From: Zygnema cylindricum
Lineage: Eukaryota > Streptophyta > Zygnematophyceae > Zygnematales > Zygnemataceae
Assembly (NCBI GenBank): GCA_037447655.1
Contig: JBBHKE010000478.1
Location: 77,867 to 105,104 of the forward strand
DNA length: 27,238 nucleotides
Direction: 5' to 3'
Shown: positions 1-8,951 of the stretch, piece after piece
How positions within the stretch are numbered: position 1 is the stretch's first letter
Layout of the letters: every line of letters begins with the position of its first letter
Program-made: the position numbers and the translations under genes
Notes under the pieces: model-generated
Told to the model about the DNA's origin: nothing
The model's database searches: none
What the model saw: only the letters and a program-made list of their open reading frames with translations

Positions 1-1555
1 TCATAACACTATTCGAAAAGGAAGTTTTTTTTTGCCCTCTAACCACAAAACAGCGTTAACAACACTAATTGTTATTTTTGTAACTCTAATTCCTTAAAAA
101 GTTCAAATCAGCCGTGTCATTCGTCACCGGATTCTAATTAATAACACTAATATAAACCCTAAACTATTAATTTCTTACTCTAATAACGATCCACAGTATA
201 ATGCAGTCAAATGTTCGAGATATTAATATCCGGAAAAAGTATACTTTTATTGGGCCTCCAACAATGAAATGGACCCTAGATCCACACTAAATGTATATTC
301 TGGTTTTGCAAAGATATCAATGTTACGAACACGATCTTTCTTCAGAAAACTTGTATGGATAATCTTTATCCTCATAATTAAAACGTCAAGGTTTGATGGA
401 CTCTAACCCATACTTTAACTCAACTTCCCCCCTTCATCCCACCGTTTTTACATCCACACTTGGTTCGCTAACAAACTTTGGGGAACAAATAAAAATTGGC
501 CATTCTGGAAGTCCCTTTCTATGGTTAGATTATAAAATAAATCACGTTCGGTGAACAAGCAATTCACATATAGTCCCACTTTATATTGTTAAAATAGATG
601 GTATTATAACTTAACGAAATGTACTCCACTGATTGCTTTTGATGACTTTCTGAACTTTATTGTCATCCTTGAAACTGGGTCAGAAAAAAGTCAAGATTAG
701 AATCATTTCGATAATGAAAAAAAAACTTCATTTGAACCGATTTTTCCATAACCTTTCCTGTCAAAAGTGAGCCTGTTTCAAGATTTCACAAACTACAAAA
801 TAACACCTTATCCAGTTTTCTTTGATCAGTAACTCTACAGTGAATTAATATTAGGGTTCATAACACTAATTCAACACCACTATTTTTAGTCTCTAGACAC
901 TAAATAGTGTTAACAATACTGATTATTAACCCTGATTACATAAACGCCGAACGAATCTTTACTTTAGATAGCCACTCACGGCAAATTTACTGTTTTCTGT
1001 TTAGCTTTACTATTTAGTGTGCGTAATATCCCTTTCTGTTCTTGACAGTGGAAAGCCTCTAGTAGAAAGACGTTTCTTCATTATATTTGCAGTACTGTTG
1101 GAAGGAAAAAAATAAGAGAAAGGGAAAAAAAGACAAAACAAACCAGAAACTAGAGTAATCTGACATAGTTGATTCACATTGACCACATTGCCTTTAACAG
1201 CAAAATATAACCACGTTACACGTGTGAGAAAAAACCCTAAAAAACTTTTGAAAATGGTTCATATTTAAAACACAAAGATTGTCACAGAATTTTCAACAGA
1301 AAACATGATACTTCCCTAAATGGGAACATTATAGGCAGAGAAAATCGGGGGATAACAAGCACTACAAGTTACATTTCTATTACAGTTCATATGCTAATAT
1401 GTGTGCAAGTTTTTTTACACAAAATCATAAATTAGTGTTAGTGACCCACGAGGATGCAAAACAAAATTTAGTGTAATCAATTATACTGAGGTGTTAACCC
1501 TAATAATTGACTAACTCTAATAGCGACGGACAAAGTAATGAGCTTCGCCTTCTGA
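1..1555. other. AT-rich intergenic stretch with scattered MITE-end-like motifs
   Basis: No credible gene is visible. The stretch is rich in short AACACTAAT, CTCTAAT and TTAGGGTT-like words that resemble the ends of the miniature elements defined further right. Examples are at 125-196, around 838-870 (CAGTGAATTAATATTAGGG) and 1517-1540 (CTCTAATAGCGACGGACAAAG). These probably mark old, eroded copies, but only the 125-196 pair can be delimited at both ends. No tandem array, RNA gene or long ORF was seen. Confidence 0.6.
125..196. mobile_element. Short MITE-like palindromic element (eroded)
   Basis: The left end CACCGGATTCTAATTAATAACACTAAT and the right end CTCTAATAACGATCCACAG match, in inverted orientation, the CACCGTGAATCGCTATTAG-type ends seen at 3648, 5919, 7473 and 8088. 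The right end is followed by TA, the expected target dinucleotide, but the left flank is GT, so the duplication is not confirmed. About 70 bp long and non-coding. It could also be two unrelated relic ends lying together. Confidence 0.35.
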
Positions 1556-1606
1556 GTAGTTCAAACCAAAATGTGTGAAGCAGAAATATGATGCTCTATC
1601 CACTGT
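1556..1606 (-). other. tRNA-like / SINE-head-like fragment (weak)
   Basis: Read on the minus strand, CAGTGGATAGAGCA (1592-1605) matches the D-arm of many tRNAs. GGTTTGAAC (1559-1567) lies 25 bases downstream, close to the usual spacing to a T-arm or B box. The D-stem, anticodon stem and T-stem do not pair, so this is not a working tRNA. It may be the decayed head of a tRNA-derived SINE running leftward, or chance. Confidence 0.25.
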
Positions 1607-1617
1607 GGTTTGCAGTT

Positions 1618-1930
1618 AGCTCTCTCGCTCTTTCCCTCCCTCCTGCTCTCCTTCTCCCTACCTCCACCCCTCTCTCTCTTGCCCTCCCTACCTCTTTCTC
1701 CCTCCCCTCTCTCTCCCCCCCTTCTTCTCTCCCTCCCTCTCTCCCCCCCTCCCTCTCTCCCCCCCTCCCTCCCACTCTTTCCCTCCATCTCTCTCATGGT
1801 ACAAAATTGGCGCCAATCGAAAGAGGGAAAAGGAGAGGGAGAGGGAAGGGGGGAGGGAATGGGAGAGAGAGGGGGGAGAAGGGGGGAAGGGAGAAGGGGA
1901 AAGAGAGGGAAGAGAGAGGGGGAGAGGGGA

Positions 1931-1993
<63 letters not shown>

Positions 1994-2031
1994 GAGAGAA
2001 AGGAGGGAGGGAGGGAGGGAGGGAGGGAGGA

Positions 2032-2070
<39 letters not shown>

Positions 2071-2170
2071 GAAAATAGAGGGCAGAGTTAGGGAAGAGGG
2101 AGAGGGAGAGGGAGAAGGAAAGAGAAAGGGAGAGGGAGGAGTGCGAGAGGGAAAGAGAGAGGGAAAAGTA
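1618..2170. repeat. Polypyrimidine tract followed by polypurine tract (giant low-complexity fold-back)
   Basis: Bases 1618-1796 are almost purely C/T (CTCTCTCC, CCCTCCCT blocks). Bases 1819-2170 are almost purely G/A (GAGAGGGAGGG blocks). The two tracts therefore have complementary composition and meet around a perfect 12-bp palindrome ATTGGCGCCAAT at 1806-1817. The long reading frames here on both strands are Ser/Pro/Leu or Arg/Glu/Gly low-complexity translations and are not genes. Confidence 0.93.
1929..2066 (+). repeat. (GA)n / (GACA)n / (GGGA)n microsatellite
   Basis: Inside the polypurine tract, two successive blocks of (GA)n followed by three GACA units (about 1929-1984) are followed by GAAAGGAGGGAGGGAGGG repeats and a pure (GA)n run to about 2066. 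This is a compound microsatellite that is likely length-polymorphic. Confidence 0.9.
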
Positions 2171-3294
2171 AAAGTATGGATCAAATATGACTATGCAGGT
2201 TGATTCTTTTTGTCGCCACTTTTCTTTTCGGGTGAGGTTTGTTTGTGTGTTTTTTTTTTTTTTAAGCGTCCCTTTTTGTTTGGGGGTCTCGATCGGTCAT
2301 CTTGGAAAAATTACATGTCGTTGTACGGGTGAAAAACGATGTTTTGGTACGGACAGTTTTGAGTCATTGGCGCCTAATCGTACGGCAACATGAATCACAT
2401 CGCGACGATTTTGTTGATGTGAGATGACGTCAAGGGGGTTTCACGTCCAAACAAAAAAAAAGGACATTCAATTTATCATCTCATTCATCATTCATTCCCT
2501 GTGTGAATGCAGCAAGTGCAACTACAATGAAAGGATGATTCACTTTGCTCTCTGGTACTGTACGGTAATTCTTTGGATAGAAAGTACTGGAGGTACAAGT
2601 GAATGCCGGCAAAGCTCGGACAAATTTGTCATTTTGTGCCGTAAACGGAACGGCAAATAATATAGTAAGAGCTGTTTTATATGGTAATCCGATTTTATAA
2701 TAAATTTTTGACATTGATACCTTAAATATAATAAATTACACTATTTAAGGAAGTGGACCATAATCTGCCACGTCTCCTGGCACTAAATTAGAATGAATGA
2801 CACTAATTTTTTCTTTACACTAATAATTTCTATACGCTAATAACGATTCAAGGAGTAGCTGTCATCGATAAACCACAAGAAACGTGTCGCTACAGTTCAG
2901 TCCTGTACTTCGCACGTACAGGGAAAAGCTCCGGATATACAAAGATTTTGCTATGCCGCGTCCCAGATTTGTGAAATCTTCAAACGTTCCAATTAAAGGC
3001 GTCAGGCCGTCAGCAATTCACCTTTGCCTTTTGAAAACCAAAACGTACGTCAACGTGAAATCGGGAGCGTTGACGTTTAAGATCGTCACATATCGGACAA
3101 ACTGTGAAGCCCAGACCGCACGTGACCGCGAATATGGAAGGATCAAACCGACGTGGCATTCGGTACCCACAAAGTACGGAAGACGATATGTGACCGAAAC
3201 GTGTCGTGAACGGGAAGGCTGAAGGGACCGCGACGACCTGGAATTTTACACTTATGCCTCCGCTCCATCCGGGTCCACAAGCTGGTCATTTCAA
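2171..3294. other. Intergenic; possible eroded MITE-B copy at about 2780-2860
   Basis: No gene is supported. Around 2790-2860 the words GACACTAATTTTTTC, TACACTAATAATTT and CTAATAACGATTCAAGGAGTA resemble the interior and right end of the TA-flanked miniature family. No matching left end is clear. Bases 2880-3240 are richer in CpG and hold a 112-codon open frame without recognisable domain or repeat; I treat it as chance. Confidence 0.45.
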
Positions 3295-3384
3295 GACTTT
3301 TTCAATGATTGGGCAGTTTATAGTCGTAGGATTTTGACGGATTTCGATCTGGACAGTCAAAATTTTAGCAATCATTGAAAAGTC
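3295..3384. repeat. 90-bp nested fold-back
   Basis: Outer arms 3295-3311 and 3369-3384 are inverted copies (16 matches, one extra T in the left arm). A second pair, ATTTTGAC at 3331-3338 and GTCAAAAT at 3356-3363, sits inside. The whole block can form a two-tier hairpin. No target duplication or coding content is seen. It may be a very small inverted-repeat element or a structured relic. Confidence 0.7.
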
Positions 3385-3590
3385 AAGTAATATCCAATTT
3401 TCTCCCCCTGAGGGAGTGGAGCAAACAAGCAAAAAACAGTCCGTAACAATCAACAAAATTGCGTTAAATAAAAAGATTGTAGTACTGTCGTGTAGCGAGA
3501 TGCGGGAATCTCCCCAGGAATGGCAAAGAAAACAGGCGGCGTGGCCCTTTTTCGAAACCAACCGTCAAAAAAGTACAGTACCGTCAACTA

Positions 3591-3635
3591 CACCGTGAAT
3601 CGCAATGAGAGTAACACTATTAGCGATACACGGTG
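3591..3635. mobile_element. 45-bp solo pair of MITE terminal repeats (end-to-end palindrome)
   Basis: CACCGTGAATCGC at the left faces GCGATACACGGTG at the right, with only about 19 bases between. Both are the terminal motif of the TA-flanked miniature family, so this is an element reduced to its two ends. The left flank is TA (3589-3590); the right flank is GA, one change from TA. A complete MITE-A copy starts 12 bp further right. Confidence 0.6.
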
Positions 3636-3665
3636 GAATGTACAGGACACCGTGAATCGCTATTA

Positions 3666-4444
3666 GGGTGCGTCTCCATGTACTTGAAACTTAGAGAATT
3701 TACTTTGTTTTTTAGCGCAGATCCGGCGGACCCGGATTTCGGGTGTCCCTATGTGTACCAAACGAAGTTGTCACTTAAGGGCGTGACGATTGTATACGTC
3801 GACAATGCCCGTGACGGCTGTCGACAGTGTACAATCTGTGATGACACACGTTATTTTTTGTAACTGCTTGTGACGTCGCATGACTTTTCGTGACATTGTA
3901 GACGTACCGCCATCCAGCCTGGGCCGTTTCACGGTTGAAGAAGATGCACTTTGCCTTTGCGTCTCTTGTCCCCTCGACGTGAAATGGCATCGGATCTTGA
4001 GACCCCTGGCGAAAATAAAATCCGCACCAGGCGCAAACGGACAAATCCAAACAAATTGTGTACTTTGCTTTGTCGTACCTGAACCCAAACGGACAAAACA
4101 TAGCGGATCGTGCACTTTTCGTCGTCGCTTGAATTATTTTGATTTTTTTTTTTTTTTTACACGTGCGACAACGTGTTTCTATTTGTTTTTCGAAAATTTT
4201 TTTTTTTAAAACACAACTTCCCAGTGTTTTAAATAAAAGTTTGAAGATGACGTTTTTTGGCGTGGTCGTGGGTCGAAAAACACAAAACGACAACATGTAG
4301 TACATCTTAAATTCGATGATGACGCAAAATGTACTTCTCATCTTTTATTTTTTTTGTACAGTTGAAACTTACGCAGTACGGCTCTAAGTTTTACAGGAAA
4401 ACGACATAAAAAAACCCTTACTTAGGGCACATGGAGACGCACCC
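3666..4444. mobile_element. PIF/Harbinger-like non-autonomous element 1
   Basis: A 16-bp perfect terminal inverted repeat is visible: GGGTGCGTCTCCATGT at 3666-3681 and its complement at 4429-4444 (17th base differs). The flanks are TTA (3663-3665) and GTA (4445-4447), which fit a 3-bp TTA duplication with one mutation. A 3-bp TWA duplication with GGG-starting ends is typical of PIF/Harbinger. The 779-bp interior has no transposase and many short TGACG-type words. The insertion lies inside the left terminal repeat of MITE-A copy 1. Confidence 0.72.
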
Positions 4445-4631
4445 GTAGTGTTGATGTTATTTTCGTCTCTTAAATCATATTTTCTCCGTATATAGATGTT
4501 GGATTGTGGATCTGACGGTTGCGGTTGAAAGATATTATTCTCAACTTCCGATTGGCGGTCTCAAATTGAAAATCGGGCAAGTGTGTACGAAGAAAAGATG
4601 TTTTAACTGGCGTAACAATTCTTAACACTAA

Positions 4632-5901
4632 GGGTACTTTCGCATGTGTTATAGTTACGGTTATTATCTGTCATTTTCATCCATAACTTAAAAAAAACGA
4701 GAAAATCAGCAGCCGTACCAAAAAAATGAAATTACCACCGTACAAGTTGTGTTACCTTGAAACTTTATACGTACAATAGTTTGTCGTCTAGCGCATTTCG
4801 ACCCACTTTCGCGTCCTTTCAGCACATATTCAAACTTTATGTCAACTCACCTCGTGAGGTGATTTGAAATAAAGTCCAACAAGACGAGCGAATAGGCAGA
4901 TGTTGTCGCACGTGTCCAAAGTTTTTTTCATTTTTTTTGCGCGGAGTACCAAAAAAACACACAGCACATTTCCAGCCTGTGCGTACTTTTTTCCGTGCGT
5001 TGATTTCCGTACAGGGGCCATATCTCTCATAGCCTATGCCCACCAGAGCATATGTAACTTTTTGCCCATTCCAATGATTTTCCGAAAACTCATCGAAAAA
5101 CGGGTCTTGTTCACACTAAAATTTTGGCACGTAACTCCGATTGAAAGTGTCCTATGACACTTCGCATGCTTTGACGTCATGGAACAAAGGCGCGAAAACA
5201 AACATGCAGATTTTCAAACTTACTCCTTTCAGCTAGAATGAATGTTTGAAGGACGACGACGGTGGTTCAAAAATCCTGCAACTTTTTCGCGCGAGTACAA
5301 CGAAGTAGCTGTTCGGATGTTTTATTCCTACGTCAGCTTTTCGGGTTACCGTTGGCCTGTTTCACATAAAGTATCCGACAATATTTTGAGGAAGTTCGTT
5401 TGTAAGGTTTTCCAAAAACTTCCGAAATCTACAAAGTCGGTGCTAGGAAAGTCGTACATTATTCGAACGTCTGTCTGTTGCGGAAGTGAATTTGTTTTCG
5501 GTGGGAATAGGCTATCAAACACACGTGTCTTCACACATAGCGTAGGAAAAACATTGGGCACTTGTCGCCAAGTGGGAAAACGAAACGAAACCGCATTTGT
5601 GTGCGACAGCGAAAGGTAATTTAGGGTTTCGACACGTCGACAATGTGGCGTACGTACATTTCAAAGTCACAAAAATTGTACAGCGTGTGGAGAGACGCCT
5701 CAAATTGATGCGGAGTGGAAGTTTCGCCTCATTTTGTGTACCACTTCATCTGTCACATTGTTTCGTACACGTCTACGCAAGTCATTTTTTTAAGAAACAA
5801 GTTATTTGCGTTTACATCCGAATGCTTTTAAATTTGTACGAAGAATCTTCGCCAATAAACAAAGTAACAAGACAAATTTTCGGTGACATGCGAAAGTACC
5901 C
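4632..5901. mobile_element. PIF/Harbinger-like non-autonomous element 2
   Basis: The terminal inverted repeat is GGGTACTTTCGCATG at 4632-4646 against its complement at 5887-5901, flanked by a perfect TAA duplication (4629-4631 and 5902-5904). The first 16 bases share 11 positions with Harbinger-like element 1, so the two are related families. It is 1270 bp long. Open frames inside (for example 5242-5619) show no recognisable transposase, so it is probably a deletion derivative mobilised in trans. It interrupts the right terminal repeat of MITE-A copy 1. Confidence 0.78.
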
Positions 5902-5919
5902 TAATGGCAATACACGGTG

Positions 5920-6314
5920 TAGTGGACTGTAGCGCGGCGGGGGAAACAATATGCGACGGTGGGCCCATCTCAAGAATCCGCCATACAAATACGACAGCAC
6001 CTCTCAATGATCCCCTAACAAACGGCATTAGTAGCGACAAATGTCTCTAGTGGTTCGAATATTGGTTGAGATTGATCAAGAGTGAAAGGTTCAGACTTCA
6101 TAGCATAGTTCAAAAGTAGGTGACTGTACACCCATACGATACAATATGACCTTAAGACCCATATTGTATTGGCCGCAAAATGAAATAAAATAGTAATAGG
6201 GTTGAGTTGCACATCGTTCGATAGAGAATTAAACGTCATGTCTAAATTTGAAAAAAAAAAAATCGGACAAAAAATCTTTTTTTGTGAGTTTTGAGCAACT
6301 TTTAATTTAAATTG
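5920..6314. other. Intergenic, nothing recognised
   Basis: No gene, RNA or repeat end is visible. A short GC-rich patch lies near 5932-5975, and an A-run at about 6250-6262 precedes the tandem duplication that follows. Confidence 0.5.
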
Positions 6315-6315
6315 T

Positions 6316-6501
6316 CAAATTCGGACAATGTGACGGTCGTTGATGAAAGTAACGATCTAAGAAGATCACATGAAAAGCCCATAACACAACTTACGATAGG
6401 ACTATCGTCAAATTTGGACGATCAGACGGTCGCTGATAAAAGTAGCGATCTAAGAAGATCACATGGAAAGCTCGTAACACAACTTACGCTAAAGGCGGCC
6501 T
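6316..6501 (+). repeat. Two-copy 93-bp tandem duplication
   Basis: Units 6316-6408 and 6409-6501 are offset by exactly 93 bases. They are about 88% alike over the first 82 bases (shared core GATCTAAGAAGATCACATG) and diverge at the end of the unit. Because 93 is a multiple of three, an open frame at 6312-6572 keeps a 31-residue peptide repeat (SNDLRRSHEKPITQLT / SSDLRRSHGKLVTQLT). The peptide matches no family I know. The frame may be accidental. Confidence 0.8.
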
Positions 6502-7032
6502 ACAAAAGGCCTACCAAAAAACGCCTACTTTTGAACTATGCTTCAGAGGAAAAGTGCCTGCGTGGCAGTTAACTTTTGACGCTACAGTACAGTACCAAAG
6601 GGTATTCTGTACAAAAGTACAATTGATATTTCGACCTGACACCAGGCCGGCGATCCCGATTCCGATTCCCCATGCGTCAATGGATTTTTTTTTACTACTC
6701 CCCCACTGTGCAATGCTACGGAATTTGTAACCGTTGACTTCGTCAAATTTGTGTCCAAACTCCAAATCATCATTTGAAACTGAGGCTGGACTTCCATTAG
6801 GCATTTCAGTAAATGTACCGATATTTTTATTGTTAAGTCACGTCAGTTTGCCATTTTTATTTGCGCGGCTCATTCTCGTTTGGTGCCACTTATGTGAATG
6901 TTAGGATGCTGAAAATCTACAAAGAAAATCCTGAATGTTATATATGTACCAGCGCAAATTTGAATACAAATATGTATTGGTGGACGAAACTTCAAATTTG
7001 TAAAAGCGGACGTAAATGTCAGATTTCTACTA
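6502..7032. other. Intergenic, nothing recognised
   Basis: There are no domains, RNA genes or element ends that I can support. Several GTAC-centred words occur (for example TACAGTACAGTACC near 6585), but none forms an array. Confidence 0.5.
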
Positions 7033-7398
7033 CATCGCGAATCGCTATTAGTAGTGTTGGGTATCGGGTAATTTCATATCGCGATAATTTCGATATTCGA
7101 TATGTCAAATATCGATCGAGCAAACTTCTCGATATATCGTACCGATGGAAACGGTCAACCGAAACCATGACCGACCGTTAACCGACCGCACGCGCCGGAT
7201 GTGGAACAGATTCGGTTGCCAAATTATGGGGGTCGGGCGGTTACATTCGGTTGATTCACCAGGAAAAAAAAAACGGTCGGTTACGGTCGGTCAACCAAAA
7301 AACCAAAAAAAAAGAAAATTTTGTACTGTCCCTATAATCCAACATTCTTGTACTTTGTACTCTTTGGCATCGTGGAAGTACGTGACATCATGATTAGT

Positions 7399-8180
7399 GT
7401 CGCAAATCTGACACGGTATTTATTTCGCAAATCAAAGGGAACGCGACAAAGCGTCGCAAATCTGACACGGTAGACCGCGAATCCTAATTAGACTAATGAA
7501 AAAATTAGAGTAAAAAAACTTAAAAAAACAATTACAGTAATGAACTCTAATTTATGTGATATAACTTTTTCACAGTCGAAGTTTACTCTAATTTATTTAA
7601 GTACTCTATATTGGGTTATGTTGGCAGTAAATATCCGCGCTTTAATTATAAACACTAAATAACGTAGACGTACAGAATCTATCAGTCCGTATAGTTTTGA
7701 CGTCATTATGACGTTAGTATTATTTGTCGCGCTGAATGTCAGCTGATGTTCACACTGACGACGATGCTGTCGACGGACGAGAGTTATGCGAACGACTTTT
7801 TTTCGATGTGATTAATTTTTCGTTTAGTGCGATTTCACGTGCGGGCGCGATTGTATTAAATCATTATTTGTACCTTTTAACCTAAAAAAATACAATTTTG
7901 CACGGTTGAAAGTCGTCCGTACTCCACACTATTTAGAACGAACCTATATTACAATTTTGTTACGCTAATTAAACTTACCTAAATTAGAATAATGAAAAAA
8001 TTAGAATCATTTACTCTATTTGATGTATTAGAGTCGAAATTTCGAGCGACCAAATTAGAGTAATTTACTCTAATTACGATTCGTGGTGTAGTACACTATT
8101 CATTTCGCAAATCTTAGGGAACGCGACAAAGCGTCGCAAATCTGACACGGTAGTAACACTATTTATTTCGCAAATCTTAG
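7399..8180 (+). repeat. Three-copy 20-mer and 57-bp direct repeats bracketing MITE-B copy 1
   Basis: GTCGCAAATCTGACACGGTA occurs at 7399-7418, 7453-7472 and 8133-8152. A larger direct repeat, 7417-7473 and 8097-8153, differs at three positions. A further partial copy starts at 8160 (TATTTATTTCGCAAATCTTAG). MITE-B copy 1 lies between the large repeats, so a pre-existing tandem array was probably split by that insertion. Confidence 0.85.
7473..8088. mobile_element. MITE-B copy 1 (TA-flanked, 616 bp)
   Basis: The left end GACCGCGAATCCTAATTAGA and the right end CTAATTACGATTCGTGGTG are inverted copies with few mismatches. The element is flanked by TA on both sides (7471-7472 and 8089-8090). Subterminal parts are rich in ATTAGAGTAA. 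The TA duplication suggests the Tc1/mariner superfamily. The ends are related to those of MITE-A. A deleted second copy of the interior lies at 22936-23166. Confidence 0.72.
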
Positions 8181-8769
8181 TGTACGAGACAAATCGTAAT
8201 TATCGGCTCATTCCGTCGTACATTGATTAATTTTGTACTATTTCGGTTACGGGGGGGCACGGTTAGTCTCGAAAAAAGTCAAGATTCAGTTATTTTTTTT
8301 TTCGTAAACGACGGTCGGTTAACGGTTAACAATTTTGGAGCGTGACAAAACTCGGTCGGTTGTCGGTTACTCAGATTTTGAAAAAAAAAATGGTCGGTTT
8401 CGGGTATGATTTTTTTTGACTTTTGCGACCTCTGATCGAGACCAACAAAAATTATCGCGATATATAGTATTTTTTATATTTAATATTATATATTATATGT
8501 TTTATTAGCGATGAAGACAAATTGTTTAATACGCGACATACGACGTCATTTTCGTTCCGTGACTAAAAGGTAGACGCCGCAAAATGTAACCGACAAACAA
8601 GTTATAATTTCGTAATTCATATTATTAATTATTTAGTACGTAGATATTTCACATACGAAAAGGTCACACTAATAAAAGCAGAGTATAATCTGAAAAAAAA
8701 AATGCAGACTGTTCATTTCATGCTTTCATGCAGGAATACATACCAATCTGCAGGCATTTTTGCTGGCAT

Positions 8770-8791
8770 CTACCAATCTGCAGATTGGTAG
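8770..8791. repeat. Perfect 22-bp palindrome
   Basis: CTACCAATCTG is followed directly by its reverse complement with no spacer. A partial direct copy (TACCAATCTGCAGG) stands 26 bases upstream at 8744. The palindrome lies inside the hAT-like element, away from its ends. Confidence 0.9.
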
Positions 8792-8855
8792 CCATTACGG
8801 CTTATCCATTTCCAGCGAATAATATTTTAGAAAGGTTACACTTTTAGTTTTCTCC

Positions 8856-8951
8856 ATGGATTCCCAAGGGATGGGAGGTAGCATCGGAAGTGAAGAGGAT
8901 AATGACACTGAAATGCTTCCGGGTATTTACTACCACCTGCAGCAGCAATAG
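8856..8951 (+). pseudogene. Short exon-like ORF (31 codons), possibly a captured gene fragment
   Basis: An ATG in good context (CTCCATGG) opens 31 codons with an acidic, gene-like composition (segments GSIGSEEDNDTEML and YYHLQQQ), ending in TAG. CACTTTTAG just upstream could be a splice acceptor, and AATAAATATAA about 25 bases downstream could be a polyadenylation signal. The block differs in base composition from the surrounding AT-rich DNA. I do not recognise the peptide. It may be the last exon of a host transcript picked up by the hAT-like element, or chance. Confidence 0.3.

Larger units (their letters stand above)
3648..5919. mobile_element. MITE-A copy 1, interrupted by two Harbinger-like elements
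   Basis: The element consists of 3648-3665 (CACCGTGAATCGCTATTA), 4448-4631 and 5905-5919 (ending CACGGTG), about 217 bp when the two inserts are ignored. Its body (4448-4631) is an inverted copy, about 75-80% alike by eye, of the body of MITE-A copy 2 at 9160-9349. Shared blocks include the ATTTTCTCCGTA and GATCTGACGGTTGCG segments. The right flank is TA (5920-5921) and the left is GA (3646-3647). TA duplication and end sequence suggest a Tc1/mariner-type miniature element. Each terminal repeat is split at its TTA by a separate insertion. Confidence 0.75.

Noticed and set aside
150-1500. AACCCTAA / TTAGGG words suggesting telomeric repeats
   Set aside because: Only isolated single units occur, inside MITE-like AACACTAA contexts; there is no tandem array.
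1561-2184. Three long overlapping ORFs on both strands
   Set aside because: They are translations of the C/T- and G/A-only tracts and give pure Ser/Pro/Leu or Arg/Glu/Gly low-complexity peptides.
2884-3222. 112-codon ORF in a CpG-richer stretch
   Set aside because: No ATG at its opening, no domain, no repeat or homologue visible; length is within chance.
5242-5619. 125-codon ORF inside Harbinger-like element 2 as a possible transposase or Myb-like protein
   Set aside because: No DDE or Myb/SANT motif and no extended frame; probably chance.
7399-8152. Spaced 20-mers as a CRISPR-like array
   Set aside because: Only three copies at irregular spacing, inside a eukaryotic transposon.
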